NCBI RefSeq assembly: GCF_900113485.1
Contig: NZ_FOPM01000007.1
Location: 1-64,000 of the forward strand
DNA: 64,000 nt
Source of the DNA: Methylobacterium gossipiicola
Lineage (GTDB): Bacteria; Pseudomonadota; Alphaproteobacteria; Rhizobiales; Beijerinckiaceae
Direction: 5' to 3'
The notes under the pieces are model-generated. The model did not search any database and was not told the DNA's origin. It saw only the letters and a program-made list of their open reading frames with translations. How positions within the stretch are numbered: the stretch's first letter is position 1; every line of letters starts with the position of its first letter. Both the position numbers and the translations under genes were made by a program. Below are positions 25,386 to 34,386 of the stretch, in pieces.

Positions 25386-26201
25386 ATGGGCGCGCTCCGT
25401 TGGGTGGCGCGCGCGACGGGCCTCGCCCTCGCGGCTTCCCTCGCCGCCTGCTCCGGCAGCACCGATTTCTACCCCACCAAGGGCGACGTGAAGCCCCATC
25501 CGGGGGTCGCCCGGGCCAAGCAGCATCCGGTGCAGGGCATCGACATCTCGAAATGGCAGGGGCCGGTCGATTGGGCGTCCGTGCGCGCCGCCGGCACTCA
25601 GTTCGCCTTCATCAAGGCCACGGAGGGCGGCGACCACGTCGACGAGCGGTTCCGCGCCAACTGGGACGGCGCGGCGCGGGCCGGCGTGCCGCGCGGGGCC
25701 TACCACTTCGTGTTCTGGTGCCGCTCGGCCCAGGACCAGATGGCGTGGTTCAAGAAGAACGTTCCGGCCGATCCCACCGCCCTTCCCCCTGTCCTCGACG
25801 TGGAGTGGAACGGCCATTCGCAGCTCTGCCCGAAGAAGCTGCCGAAGGCGCAGGCCCTTTCCATGATCCGCTACATGCTCGACGAGATGGAGCGCTACAC
25901 GGGTAAGCGACCGATCATCTACACCGACATCACCTTCCACAAGGACGTCTTGGAGGACGAACTCCTGGATTATCCGCACTGGGTCCGGTCCACGGCGGCC
26001 GAGCCGGAGCAGCGTTTCGCCAAGCGCCGGTGGATGCTCTGGCAGTTCACCTCCACGGGCCGGGTGCCGGGCGTGCGCGGCGACGTCGACCGCAACGCCT
26101 TCTACGGCTCGACGGCCGAATGGGCCTCGTTCCTCTCCACCGCCTGTGATCCGCGCGACCACGGCATGCTGTCGAACCGGGGCCTCTGCACCGACAAATA
26201 G
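25386..26201 (+). CDS. GH25 (Chalaropsis-type) lysozyme lipoprotein
   Basis: 271 residues from ATG 25386, chosen because it starts a lipoprotein signal (RWVARATGLALAASLAAC, lipobox Cys at residue 22); starts at 25296-25332 are also possible. The mature domain shows GIDISKWQGPVDWASV with the catalytic Asp, FIKATEGG, the DVEWN pair and a late MLWQFTSTG motif, all GH25 hallmarks. It would cleave the MurNAc-GlcNAc bond of peptidoglycan from an outer-membrane or periplasmic location. It lies well outside the prophage and looks chromosomal. Confidence 0.9.
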   Translation: MGALRWVARATGLALAASLAACSGSTDFYPTKGDVKPHPGVARAKQHPVQGIDISKWQGPVDWASVRAAGTQFAFIKATEGGDHVDERFRANWDGAARAGVPRGAYHFVFWCRSAQDQMAWFKKNVPADPTALPPVLDVEWNGHSQLCPKKLPKAQALSMIRYMLDEMERYTGKRPIIYTDITFHKDVLEDELLDYPHWVRSTAAEPEQRFAKRRWMLWQFTSTGRVPGVRGDVDRNAFYGSTAEWASFLSTACDPRDHGMLSNRGLCTDK

Positions 26202-26378
26202 GTGTCTTGGACGATCGGTCCGATCCGATTTCCGCGTTCCGGCGCGGAGATCGGATCGTGCTGTTCGAGCGAAGCCGGCCTTCGCTTGTGAGCCCGCCCA
26301 TCATCGTAGATCCGACGGCATCCGGCGCGCTCGCGGGGGCTCACGCGGTGATCCGGGCTTTCTCACACGCGCGCGGTC

Positions 26379-27059
26379 TCAGGCCGCTGCGGAACTGACC
26401 AAGCCGAGAACCGCGCCGTAGTGGCAGGCCGTGGCGGCGAGCACGAAGGCGTGCCAGATGGCGTTCTGGTACGGCAGGCTGCGCCAGACGTGGAACACCA
26501 CCCCGAAGGAATAGAGCAGACCGCCGAGGGCGATGAGCCACAGGGCGGCGGGTGGAAGCCGGGCGATCACGGATTCGTAAGCCGCCAGTCCGCTCCAACC
26601 CAGAAGCAGGTAGAGGCCGATGGCGGCCCGGTCGAACCGGCCCGGCAGGGTCAACTTCAGGGCGATGCCGATACCCGCCACGAGCCAGACCCCGGCGAGC
26701 AGGCCCCAGGCGACGGCGCCGGTGCCCACGAGGGCGACCAGGGGCGTGTAGGTGCCGGCGATCATGAGGTAGATGAGGGCGTGGTCGGCGCGGCGCAGCA
26801 GCCACTTGCGGCGCCCCACGGGCCACATGTTGTAGGTGGCCGAGACGCCGAGCATCGACACGAGGGCGGCGGCGTAGACCGCGACGGCCGCCTGGTCCAG
26901 GGCCGGCAGGGGCGAGAGCGCCGCCAGGATGACGATGGCGATGGCCCCGGCGAGCCCGGAGGCGACGCCGAGGAAGTGTATCAATCCGTCGGCGAGCAGT
27001 TCGCGGCGGGTGTAATCCCATCTCAGCCCAGCGGGCCGTCCATCCTCTGCCAGGAACAT
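26379..27059 (-). CDS. hemolysin III / PAQR-family membrane protein
   Basis: 226 residues with seven hydrophobic segments. Family residues are visible: ELLADGLIHFLG with the first His, SMLGVSATYNMWP, RRADHALIYLMIAGTYTP and a C-terminal FHVWRSLPYQNAIWHAFVL plus CHY, together forming the metal-binding His set of PAQR proteins. Related YqfA/HlyIII proteins affect membrane lipid properties. No operon partner. Confidence 0.92.
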   Translation of the reverse strand: MFLAEDGRPAGLRWDYTRRELLADGLIHFLGVASGLAGAIAIVILAALSPLPALDQAAVAVYAAALVSMLGVSATYNMWPVGRRKWLLRRADHALIYLMIAGTYTPLVALVGTGAVAWGLLAGVWLVAGIGIALKLTLPGRFDRAAIGLYLLLGWSGLAAYESVIARLPPAALWLIALGGLLYSFGVVFHVWRSLPYQNAIWHAFVLAATACHYGAVLGLVSSAAA

Positions 27060-27191
27060 CGCTGACTCCCATCGGTCATGGGAAGGCTACGCTTGGCTTT
27101 GCCCAAGTGTTCCCAACATACATCGAGGATGGATGCCATACACAGGCGAACTCTCGCCGCACTGCACGCGGGCGGGGCGTCGGGCGGGCGA

Positions 27192-27374
27192 TCAGCCGGC
27201 GACGAGGCCCGTATAACGGCTGGCGATGACGACGGCCCAGGCGAAGCCGAGGGCGCCGGTGAGGCCGAACACGATCCGGCGCGTGTGCCGGTCGCGCTTG
27301 TGGCGCCGCGGGGTCGGCTTCTTCGGCGCGGCTTCGTCCGTCGATGCGGTGGGGGTCATCGGCGTGGGTGTCAT
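27192..27374 (-). CDS. small single-span membrane protein (60 aa)
   Basis: ATG 27374 with GAGGACC upstream. A Thr/Pro/Lys-rich cytoplasmic N terminus and a basic stretch (RRHKRDRHTRR) precede one transmembrane helix (IVFGLTGALGFAWAVVIAS). No family known. It lies downstream of ctaA on the same strand, 226 bp away. Confidence 0.55.
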   Translation of the reverse strand: MTPTPMTPTASTDEAAPKKPTPRRHKRDRHTRRIVFGLTGALGFAWAVVIASRYTGLVAG

Positions 27375-27600
27375 GGGGGGGTGGTCCTCGTTCGTTGTGC
27401 GCGGGCGAACGCAGCGTCCCGAGCGTGGCTCGGACATCAACGTCCGGGATGCGATCCGGTTCGCTGCAGCGCAATAAAGCGTCCGACCGAACGATGCCGT
27501 TTCCGGCTAAGGATGGGAAGGGAGGGTCTCTCGGGGCCGTGCGTCCCGTCACCGGGCGTGCGGACGGCCCGGATGAAAACCGGACCGCGGCAGCGCAGGA

Positions 27601-28731
27601 TCAGGCGGCGCGACCGTTCCAGGCCTCGAACCCGAAGGCGGGCGCCGTCTCGGGCCGCATCGGAAGCGGCGTCACCACGGGGCTGAGGCGGGCATGGACG
27701 GTGGCCATCGTCAGCACCGCCATGGCGAAGACCTGATGGCTCAGGCCGGCCCAGAGCGGGACGGCGAGGAGCAGGGTCGTCACCCCGAGGGCGGCCTGGG
27801 CCAGGACGAGGCCGGCGATGCCCGTGGCCCGCCGCGCCGCGCCGCTGCCCGGCAGGGTCCGGCGGGCATCGACGGCGTGGAAGATCGCCACGACGAGGAG
27901 GAGATAGGCCGTCAGGCGGTGGTTGAGCTGCACCAGGGCGTGATTGTCGACGAAGTTCTCGATCCAGGGGCGGACGGCGAAGAGTTCGCCGAGCGGCGGC
28001 GCGAAGGCGCCGTCCATGTCCGGCCAGGTGTTGTAGACGAGCCCGGCCTTCGAGCCGGCGACGAGGCCGCCGAGGAAGATCTGCGCGAGGGCGAGCACCA
28101 CGATGGCCTTCGCGGTCCCCCCGACCCGGGCCGTCACCGGCGGCGCCGGCTCGGCCCGCAGGCCGGCGGCGAGCCAGACGAGGCCGGCGAGGATGAGGCT
28201 CGCGGTGGTGAGGTGCAGGGCGAGCTTGAGGGGCGCCACCGCGGTCATGCCGGGCTGGAGGCCGGATGCCACCATGATCCAGCCGATGGCGCCCTGAAGG
28301 CCACCGAGGAGGCCGAGGCCGAGGAGCCCGAGCCCCAGGCGGCGGCTGAGGCGCCCGCTCGCCCAGAACCAGAGGAAGGGGAGAAAGAACGCGAGGCCGA
28401 CGAAGCGCCCGAGCAGGCGATGCCCCCATTCCCAGGCGTAGATCGTCTTGAAGTCCGACAGGCCCATCCCCTGGTTGAGGATGCGGTATTGCGGCGTGTC
28501 CCGATATTTGTCGAATTCGGCCATCCAGGCTTCGTTCGAGAGGGGCGGCACGGCGCCGGTCACCGGCCGCCATTCGGTGATGGAGAGGCCGGAGCCGGTG
28601 AGGCGAGTCGCTCCGCCCACCGCCACCATGGCGACCACGAGGGCGGCCAGCACGTAGAGCCACACGCGAACGGCGCGGTCGCCGTTGTCACGGCCGGCTG
28701 CATTCCCCAGCATCATCGCGCTCTTCCCCAT
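27601..28731 (-). CDS. ctaA: heme A synthase (COX15 type)
   Basis: 376 residues with eight membrane segments. It oxidises the C8 methyl of heme O to give heme A for aa3-type cytochrome oxidase. Diagnostic motifs: GGATRLTGSGLSITEWRPV in helix 1, WEWGHRLLGR with the heme His, LKLALHLTTA, VQLNHRLTAY and a final GLSHQVFAM. This is the alphaproteobacterial/mitochondrial form lacking the Cys pair of Bacillus CtaA. The remaining cta genes are not in the window. Confidence 0.96.
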   Translation of the reverse strand: MGKSAMMLGNAAGRDNGDRAVRVWLYVLAALVVAMVAVGGATRLTGSGLSITEWRPVTGAVPPLSNEAWMAEFDKYRDTPQYRILNQGMGLSDFKTIYAWEWGHRLLGRFVGLAFFLPFLWFWASGRLSRRLGLGLLGLGLLGGLQGAIGWIMVASGLQPGMTAVAPLKLALHLTTASLILAGLVWLAAGLRAEPAPPVTARVGGTAKAIVVLALAQIFLGGLVAGSKAGLVYNTWPDMDGAFAPPLGELFAVRPWIENFVDNHALVQLNHRLTAYLLLVVAIFHAVDARRTLPGSGAARRATGIAGLVLAQAALGVTTLLLAVPLWAGLSHQVFAMAVLTMATVHARLSPVVTPLPMRPETAPAFGFEAWNGRAA

Positions 28732-28810
28732 CCGGCCGCTCGAATCCTCGAACGGGAGGTAGACGCGGGCGCCCGCGAGGGCAACGCCGCCGGGCGACGC
28801 AGCGGCGTCC

Positions 28811-28909
28811 CTATTCGGCGGCGGCGAGTTCGCGGCTGCGATTCAGGGCGAGGAGATCGAGAACGGCCACCACCAGCCAGGGGCAAGCGATGCCAATGAA
28901 GAAAGCCAT
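28811..28909 (-). CDS. 32-residue membrane microprotein upstream of ctaA
   Basis: ATG 28909, with GGGGCGAC about ten bases upstream. It is nearly all one transmembrane helix (MAFFIGIACPWLVVAVLDLL) with a short charged tail. It lies 80 bp upstream of ctaA on the same strand and could be translated from the same transcript. Small single-span subunits are common around cytochrome oxidase assembly, but the link is only positional. Confidence 0.4.
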   Translation of the reverse strand: MAFFIGIACPWLVVAVLDLLALNRSRELAAAE

Positions 28910-29082
28910 CTGAGTCGCCCCGTTCCCGCGCGAAGATGCCCGATGATAGGCGAGTCGCGGCGCGTCGCAAGCGATCAAACCGAGCCGTGGATTCGGGGCC
29001 TTGGCGTGCCTCACCACACTCCCGTCCCTGGACGGTCCGCGCTCTGGCGACGACGGTGCGGCGGGAGTTTGGTGGATGGCAC

Positions 29083-29412
29083 TCAGATGGGGCCGGTGGC
29101 TCCGAAGCCCCAGCGCAGGGCGAGCCAGACCAGCACGCCGGCCCCGAGGAGACGCCGCCACGGATTGACGCCGCGCAGGAGTTCGTCGGCGGCCCAGACG
29201 ACGAGGGCCAGGCTGCCGGCACCCCTTACCACGGTTCCGACGGTCCCGGCCGGGGCGAAGGCCCAATCGATCACGGCGCAGAGGCCGAACAGCGTCAGGG
29301 GCGCGTTGGGCCACTGCGCGATGGTGATCTCACCGGTGTGGCGGTTGCGCAGGAACCAGTCGACGGCGCTCAGATGCCCCGCGCCCCATCGGCGTCGCGC
29401 AGGGGCTGGCAC
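29083..29412 (-). CDS. hypothetical membrane protein
   Basis: About 100 residues with three hydrophobic segments (LTLFGLCAVIDWAFA, GAGSLALVVWAADELL, LLGAGVLVWLALRWGF) and a conserved-looking DWFLRNRHTGEITIAQWPN lead. The ATG at 29412 overlaps the upstream gene by 43 bp; a non-ATG start closer to HLSAVDWF is possible. It probably forms an operon with the gene at 29370-29555. Confidence 0.55.
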   Translation of the reverse strand: MPAPARRRWGAGHLSAVDWFLRNRHTGEITIAQWPNAPLTLFGLCAVIDWAFAPAGTVGTVVRGAGSLALVVWAADELLRGVNPWRRLLGAGVLVWLALRWGFGATGPI

Positions 29413-29555
29413 AGCGTCGGGCTCACCTTGTCGAGGTGCTCACAGGCATGGTCGAGGTACCAGCGGCGCAGGTCCGGCTGGCTCGGCGCCACGTAGAGGG
29501 CCACGAGAACGAACCCGATGGCTCCGAGAAGGGCGAGGGTGAGGATGTTGCGCAT
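29370..29555 (-). CDS. small exported or membrane protein (61 aa)
   Basis: Starts MRNILTLALLGAIGFVLVAL, a membrane span or signal anchor, followed by a soluble tail with two Cys (DHACEHLDKVSPTLCQPL). Its stop overlaps the start of the next gene. No family recognised. Confidence 0.55.
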   Translation of the reverse strand: MRNILTLALLGAIGFVLVALYVAPSQPDLRRWYLDHACEHLDKVSPTLCQPLRDADGARGI

Positions 29556-29966
29556 GGTCTCGCTCCGGGTCTCGCGGACGATTCCCGCCCCGTCTTTCAC
29601 CACGCGACGGCCGAAAAAGAAACAGCCTGCCGCCGCGGGAACGGCAGACAGACTGCAAGAGGCTCGGGAGGAATCGAGGCGCTGAGACCTGTTTCTCAAA
29701 CGGACCGAGACGGGGATCGGTTCCTGTCAAGCCGACGAAAAAGCGCGGTCGTCCCGAGGCCGGTGGAGGTCCGGTTTCGGTTGGGAGCCATGCGGGGCCT
29801 CGGCTTGCCAAGCCGTGCCCGCGCGCCCATCTCAGCCCCGTGCCGGTGGCGATGCCTGTCGCTCGACCGGAGACGGCCATGGGACGGTCCGGGAGACGCC
29901 GCCTTCCGCGCCGCCGCGTGGCCGTCGGCTTTTCCGCGATTCTCAGCGTCCGAGTACCGTTCCGTC
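29556..29966. other. gap without recognisable features
   Basis: 411 bp between two divergent small genes. Long open frames cross it in several registers, as usual at this GC content, but none has a ribosome-binding site or recognisable product. I see no strong promoter or terminator. Confidence 0.4.
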
Positions 29967-30224
29967 ATGGCCAAGCGCACCAAATCGAAACCGCAGGAGC
30001 GGGGCTCCGTCCTGTTCGACGTTCTCTACGAAGACGAGTCCCGCGCCTCGAACCGCCGCGTCCCCATGGAGATCCTCGGCGGCCTCGACGGCGACGCGCC
30101 GGCCCGCGACCTCATCGAGGAGCAGGACCGCGCCATCTCCGAAAAGTCGGGTCGCCCCATGAAGTCGATCCGCAGCCTGACCCGCTCGCCGGCCCGTGCC
30201 CCGAGCAGCGGCGACGACGATTGA
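29967..30224 (+). CDS. small hypothetical protein (85 aa)
   Basis: ATG 29967, opening MAKRTKSKPQERGSVLFDVL. Charged and soluble, with a patterned centre (SNRRVPMEILGGLDGD, EEQDRAISEKSGRP) that looks conserved rather than random. It ends just before a strong GC hairpin. Function unknown. Confidence 0.6.
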   Translation: MAKRTKSKPQERGSVLFDVLYEDESRASNRRVPMEILGGLDGDAPARDLIEEQDRAISEKSGRPMKSIRSLTRSPARAPSSGDDD

Positions 30225-30231
30225 CCCCACG

Positions 30232-30259
30232 GCCTCGCCGGGCCTCCACCCGGCGAGGC
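30232..30259. terminator. hairpin between convergent genes
   Basis: GCCTCGCCGGG / CCCGGCGAGGC, 11-bp perfect stem with a six-base loop, eight bases after the stop of the 85-residue gene and 30 bases before the PhnA-like stop. No T-run follows. Confidence 0.5.
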
Positions 30260-30288
30260 ATCCCGCATCGGGCCCGGTGTCCAGTCGC

Positions 30289-30504
30289 TCAAGCCTTCTT
30301 CAGGAACTGGGTCTTCAGCACCAAGCCCTTGACCTTCTCGGCATTGCACTCGATCTCGTCGGGATCGTCCGTGAGGCGGATGTTCTTGATCAGTGTCCCG
30401 CGCTTCAGGGTCGCGGATGTGCCCTTCACCTTCAGGTCCTTGATGAGGGTCACCGAATCGCCGTCGGCGAGCTTAGTGCCGTTGGAATCTTTCGTGTCGT
30501 CCAT
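30289..30504 (-). CDS. PhnA/YjdM C-terminal domain protein
   Basis: 71 residues: DTKDSNGTKLADGDSVTLIK, then LKVKGTSATLKRGTLIKNIR, DDPDEIECN and a terminal VLKTQFLKK. This is the PhnA (alkylphosphonate utilisation-like) C-terminal beta-barrel domain. The N-terminal zinc ribbon of full-length YjdM is absent. Despite the historic name, a role in phosphonate metabolism is unproven. Confidence 0.9.
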   Translation of the reverse strand: MDDTKDSNGTKLADGDSVTLIKDLKVKGTSATLKRGTLIKNIRLTDDPDEIECNAEKVKGLVLKTQFLKKA

Positions 30505-30519
30505 CGTCGTCTCTTAAGG

Positions 30520-30723
30520 TCAGTCCATGGGGGGCGTGTAGGGCCGTCCCGCCTCGGTCAGGGCGCGGTCCACGGCCTCGATGGCGAGGAGGATGCGGGT
30601 CAGATCCTCGGCGGCCGAGGCGGCGGCGAGTTCGCTGGCGCCGATCCGCTTGCACAGGGCGCTGCGTTGCCGAGCCAGACTCTCACGGGCCCGGTTCAGA
30701 TCGCGGATGTCGTCGGGCGTCAT
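30520..30723 (-). CDS. small helical hypothetical protein (67 aa)
   Basis: ATG 30723. Residues 1-60 are helical and rich in Ala/Arg/Leu (DDIRDLNRARESLARQRSAL), like a short coiled coil, ending PYTPPMD. Sixteen bases from the PhnA-like gene on the same strand. No family recognised. Confidence 0.5.
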   Translation of the reverse strand: MTPDDIRDLNRARESLARQRSALCKRIGASELAAASAAEDLTRILLAIEAVDRALTEAGRPYTPPMD

Positions 30724-30884
30724 GGTTCGTCCCCTCGGGTCGTTGCGCGAACCGGACGGTTCGTCCGGTCGCCCCCGTGCGATGCCGCGTTTGCGCGCTT
30801 GACGCAATGTCGCATCACGCGCCCCCGCCCCGCCCGCGACGGGACCGGAACGGTCTTCAGAACAGCATCCCCTGCGCATCGGCG

Positions 30885-31622
30885 TCACTGGAGCGCGGTC
30901 GATTCCTCCTGCGGCGTGTCCGGCGGCGTCGTGGCCCCTCGCGGCTGGCTCAACGGGACGACGAGGTCCGGCCCGTCGTTGCGGGCGTCGTTGACGCGTG
31001 GGCTCACGGGATCGAGGGTCAGCCAATCCTCGGGGCATGGCCGGCACAGGGCGGTGGCCGCCGCCGGTTCGATGCCGCGCGTGTCGAGCCAGGGCTCCAC
31101 CTGGTCGGGCGACAGGATCGCCGGCATGCGGTCGTGCACCGCCGCCATGGTGCCGTTGGCCCCGGTGGTGACGATGGCCGCCGTGTCGATCTCCGACCCG
31201 TCGGCCCCGAGCCAGTTCTCCCACAGGCCGGCGAGCACCATGGGGGCGCCGTCGGCGCGGCGGATCATGAACGGGGTCTTGATCGCCGCCTTACCCGTGC
31301 CTTCCCGGCGCCACTCGTAGAACCCGTCGGCGAGGAAGACGCAGCGGCGGTGGCGCAGCGCCCCGCGAAAGGTCGGCTTCTCCTGGATCGTCTCGACCCG
31401 GGCGTTGATGACGAGGGGAAACCCCTTGGGGTCCTTGAGCCAGCTCGGCCACAGGCCCCAGCGCACGAGGCGGAACTGACGGCGGCCGTTCTCTTGGAGA
31501 ACGACGGGGACCGGCTGGGTCGGGGCGATGTTGTACCGGGCCGGAAAGTTCGGCTGTTCGGCATAGCCGTAGAACCGCCGGTAGATCTCCGGTGATTGGG
31601 AGGCGAAGTAGCGACCGCACAT
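30885..31622 (-). CDS. SRAP/HMCES-type abasic-site protein (YedK family)
   Basis: 245 residues starting MCGRYF: Cys2 is the catalytic nucleophile that forms a thiazolidine crosslink with abasic sites in single-stranded DNA after Met removal. Further active-site residues are visible: Asn in ARYNIAPTQ, Arg/Asn in VINARVET, the Glu in FYEWRR and the His in VHDRMPAIL. Known role: shielding abasic sites at stalled forks. The C-terminal 25 residues are an unconserved tail. Stands alone. Confidence 0.93.
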   Translation of the reverse strand: MCGRYFASQSPEIYRRFYGYAEQPNFPARYNIAPTQPVPVVLQENGRRQFRLVRWGLWPSWLKDPKGFPLVINARVETIQEKPTFRGALRHRRCVFLADGFYEWRREGTGKAAIKTPFMIRRADGAPMVLAGLWENWLGADGSEIDTAAIVTTGANGTMAAVHDRMPAILSPDQVEPWLDTRGIEPAAATALCRPCPEDWLTLDPVSPRVNDARNDGPDLVVPLSQPRGATTPPDTPQEESTALQ

Positions 31623-31664
31623 GGGGAACCACCGGGAGTTCGTTCGGGCGAGGCGACGGGCGCC

Positions 31665-32669
31665 CTAAAGCCACCGCTTCCAGCGGAAGAACACGTAGGG
31701 CAGCACGGCGGCCACCACCATCATCACCACCGCCATGGGGTAGCCGAAGTTCCAGTCGAGCTCCGGCATGGCCTTGAAGTTCATGCCGTAGATCGACGCG
31801 ATCAGGGTCGGCGGCATGAACACCACCGCCATGACCGAGAACAGCTTGATGATGTTGTTCTGCTCCAGGTTCACGAGACCGAGGGTCGCGTCGAGGAGGA
31901 ACTGGATCTTCGAGGACAGGAAGGTGGCGTGCTCTTCGAGGGACTGAAGATCGCGCAGGGTCGAGCGCACGTCCTCGCGCAATTCGCGCGGCGCCTTGGT
32001 GGTGCGGTAGGTGGCCGAGAGCGAGAGCAGGATGCGCTCCATGGAGACGAGGCTCTCGCGCTGCTTCGAGATGAGGTCGCCGTGGCGCCCGAGGGCCCGG
32101 AGCGTGTCCTGCAGGGCGGTGTTGCGGGCGCTCGGATCGGCCTTCTCCTCGAAGATCTTGCCCGACAGCCGGTCGATGCGCTCGCCCTGGAGCTGGAGCA
32201 CATCGGCGGCCCGGTCGATCACCGTCTCGATGAGGCCGGCCAGGATGGTCTCGCCCGACGGCACGGCCGAGGGGCCGTTGCCCGTGGAGCGCCCGGCCCG
32301 CTGGGTGTACATCCGGAATGCCTGCGGCTCCTCGTAGCGCACGGTGACGAGGCGGTTGCCGCGCAGGATGAAGGTGATGCCGGCGAGCCCCGGCTCGTCG
32401 CCGTCGCTCACCTTGCTCAGGACCCGGCCGGTCATGTAGCGCGCCCCGTCCTCGACATAGAGGAGTTCGGAGGGCTCGATGTCCTTCATCTCCTCGCGGG
32501 TCGGCACCGAGATGCCCATGAACGCCTCGACCTTCAGGTCCTCCTCCCGCGTCGGGCGGATCATGTCGAGCCATACGGTGTCGTCGGGGATGGCGTCCTG
32601 CAATTCGAGGGAACGGCGCTCGAGCAGGGTCTGCCCGGCGCCGGCGACCGGCTGGTGGATGAAGATCAC
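31665..32669 (-). CDS. corA: CorA-family magnesium/cobalt channel
   Basis: 334 residues if the GTG at 32669 is used; this gives VIFIHQPVAG and normal CorA length, while the ATG at 32783 would overlap the upstream gene by 100 bp. A long cytoplasmic domain with stalk helices is followed by two C-terminal membrane helices; the first ends in the channel signature YGMNF. The motif MPPTLIASIYGMNF is canonical. Probably translated from the end of the fatty-acid operon, 10 bp after the SDR stop. Confidence 0.93.
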   Translation of the reverse strand: MIFIHQPVAGAGQTLLERRSLELQDAIPDDTVWLDMIRPTREEDLKVEAFMGISVPTREEMKDIEPSELLYVEDGARYMTGRVLSKVSDGDEPGLAGITFILRGNRLVTVRYEEPQAFRMYTQRAGRSTGNGPSAVPSGETILAGLIETVIDRAADVLQLQGERIDRLSGKIFEEKADPSARNTALQDTLRALGRHGDLISKQRESLVSMERILLSLSATYRTTKAPRELREDVRSTLRDLQSLEEHATFLSSKIQFLLDATLGLVNLEQNNIIKLFSVMAVVFMPPTLIASIYGMNFKAMPELDWNFGYPMAVVMMVVAAVLPYVFFRWKRWL

Positions 32670-32679
32670 GGATGGCGTC

Positions 32680-33534
32680 TCAGGCGAAGGCCCCGGGAGG
32701 CGGTGAACTCGCATCCGGCACGAAGAAGTCCGGAGCAAGGGGGACATCCGGTGTGACGCGGTATTTTGTAAAGTCCGTGACACCCTGTTCGGCGAGGAAG
32801 CTGTCGTCGATGAGGAAGCGCCCCGTGGTCTCGCGGGCGGGCAGGCGGAACAGGGCGTGGGCCGCGTCGGCGATGATCTCCGGCGTGCGGCTCGCCTGCA
32901 TCAGGGCCTCGCCCCCGAGGAGGTTCTTCACCGCCGCCGTCGCGATGGTGGTGCGCGGCCACAGGGCATTGACGGCGATGCCCTGGCGCCTGAGTTCGCC
33001 AGCCAATCCCAGGACGCAGAGCGACATGCCGAACTTCGCCATGGTGTAGGCGAGGTGCGGCGCGAACCACTTCTCCGCCATGTCGAGGGGCGGCGACAGC
33101 ATGAGGATGTGGGGGTTCTCGGCCATTTCGAGATGCGGGATCGCGTATTTCGAGACCATGTAGGTGCCGCGGGTATTGATCTGATGCATGAGGTCGAAGC
33201 GCTTCATTTCCGTCTGCGGCGTGCGGGTGAGCGAGATGGCGCTGGCGTTGTTCACCACGATATCGATGCCGCCGAAGGTCTCGGCGGTTTTCGCGATGGC
33301 TCCCGCGACACTGTCCTCGTCGCGGACATCCACCAGCAGGGGCAGCGCCCTTCCCCCGGCCGCCTCGATGGCGGCGGCGGCGGTGTGGATGGTGCCCTCC
33401 AGTTTCGGATGCGGCGTGTCGGTCTTCGCCGCGATGGCGACGTTGGCGCCGTCGCGGGCCGCCCGCAGGCCGATGGCGAGGCCGATGCCGCGCGAGGCAC
33501 CGGTGATGAACAGGGTCTTGCCGCTTAGTGACAT
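32680..33534 (-). CDS. short-chain dehydrogenase/reductase (HSDL2-like)
   Basis: 284 residues. NAD(P) site TGASRGIGLAIG, the NNASAISL strand end, and catalytic Ser/Tyr/Lys with AYTMAKFG. The segment LMHQINTRGTYMVSKYAIPH and the product length match the HSDL2-type SDRs linked to fatty-acid metabolism. It is the fourth gene of a minus-strand set beginning with an acyl-CoA dehydrogenase, so a lipid or acyl-CoA substrate is likely. Confidence 0.88.
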   Translation of the reverse strand: MSLSGKTLFITGASRGIGLAIGLRAARDGANVAIAAKTDTPHPKLEGTIHTAAAAIEAAGGRALPLLVDVRDEDSVAGAIAKTAETFGGIDIVVNNASAISLTRTPQTEMKRFDLMHQINTRGTYMVSKYAIPHLEMAENPHILMLSPPLDMAEKWFAPHLAYTMAKFGMSLCVLGLAGELRRQGIAVNALWPRTTIATAAVKNLLGGEALMQASRTPEIIADAAHALFRLPARETTGRFLIDDSFLAEQGVTDFTKYRVTPDVPLAPDFFVPDASSPPPGAFA

Positions 33535-33543
33535 GCCGTCCTC

Positions 33544-34386
33544 TCAAGGTCCGATGTGGAAGCGCGCCGGCCGGGTGCCGTCGGCGTCGGTGAAGCCGTA
33601 GCGGGCGGCGAGGTCGCCCGCGTGCAGGATGCGCCCGGCGAGGGCCGCGACCTGCGGGTCGCCCGCCAGGGCCGCAAGCGCCCGGCCGGCATAGAGCGGG
33701 CTCTCCGTGGCGAGGTCGCCGTGGCCGACATCGACCACACGCTCCGTGCGGACGAAGCCCGGCGACAGGCCGAGGGCCGTGACGCCGTGCGGCGCCAGTT
33801 CCTGGGCGCAGGCATAGGCGAGGCGGTTGGTGGTCGCCTTGGCGAGGTCGTAGAACACGTCGCCGAGGTAGCCGGGCGCGGTGTCGAACGACACGAAGGC
33901 GAGGAGCCCGGATTTTGCCGCCACCATGGCGGGGGCCACCGCCCGTGCCAGGAGGAGGCCCGGATACGGCCCGGTGCCGAAGAAGTCCGCGAACGGCTCG
34001 GCCGAACGGCGCCAGAATGGCGTGCCCCAGGCGGCCCCATCGGGATAGCGTTCGCCGTCATAGCCTTCCGATCCGCCCCAGACGCTGGCGACGGCGACAT
34101 CGATGCGGCCGAAGCGGCGCAGGGCCCAGTGGACCAGGGTATCGACGGCCCGCTCGCTGGTGTGATCGCAAAGGTAGTGGTGACCGGACCCGCCGGCGGC
34201 GTCGACGATCCGGGCGGTGTCCTCGATGGTCTCGGGCCGCCCCTCCGTGCGCGGGCCGGTCTCGCTGGACCGGGCGGTGACGATCACCGTGGCGCCGGCC
34301 TCGCCGAGCGCCTGCGCGATCCCACGCCCGACCCCCCGCGACGCCCCGGCGACGAGGCAGATTTTCCGGCGCAGATCCGGGGTCAC
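33544..34386 (-). CDS. short-chain dehydrogenase/reductase
   Basis: 280 residues from GTG 34386, whose GTGA overlaps the stop of the enoyl-CoA hydratase; the frame continues upstream only as a shadow. NAD(P) motif VAGASRGVGRGIAQAL, then ASVWGG where most SDRs have NNAG, and catalytic FYDLAKATTNRLAYACAQEL (Y-x-x-x-K). The altered NNAG motif marks a divergent branch. Co-transcribed with fatty-acid genes on both sides. Confidence 0.85.
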   Translation of the reverse strand: MTPDLRRKICLVAGASRGVGRGIAQALGEAGATVIVTARSSETGPRTEGRPETIEDTARIVDAAGGSGHHYLCDHTSERAVDTLVHWALRRFGRIDVAVASVWGGSEGYDGERYPDGAAWGTPFWRRSAEPFADFFGTGPYPGLLLARAVAPAMVAAKSGLLAFVSFDTAPGYLGDVFYDLAKATTNRLAYACAQELAPHGVTALGLSPGFVRTERVVDVGHGDLATESPLYAGRALAALAGDPQVAALAGRILHAGDLAARYGFTDADGTRPARFHIGP

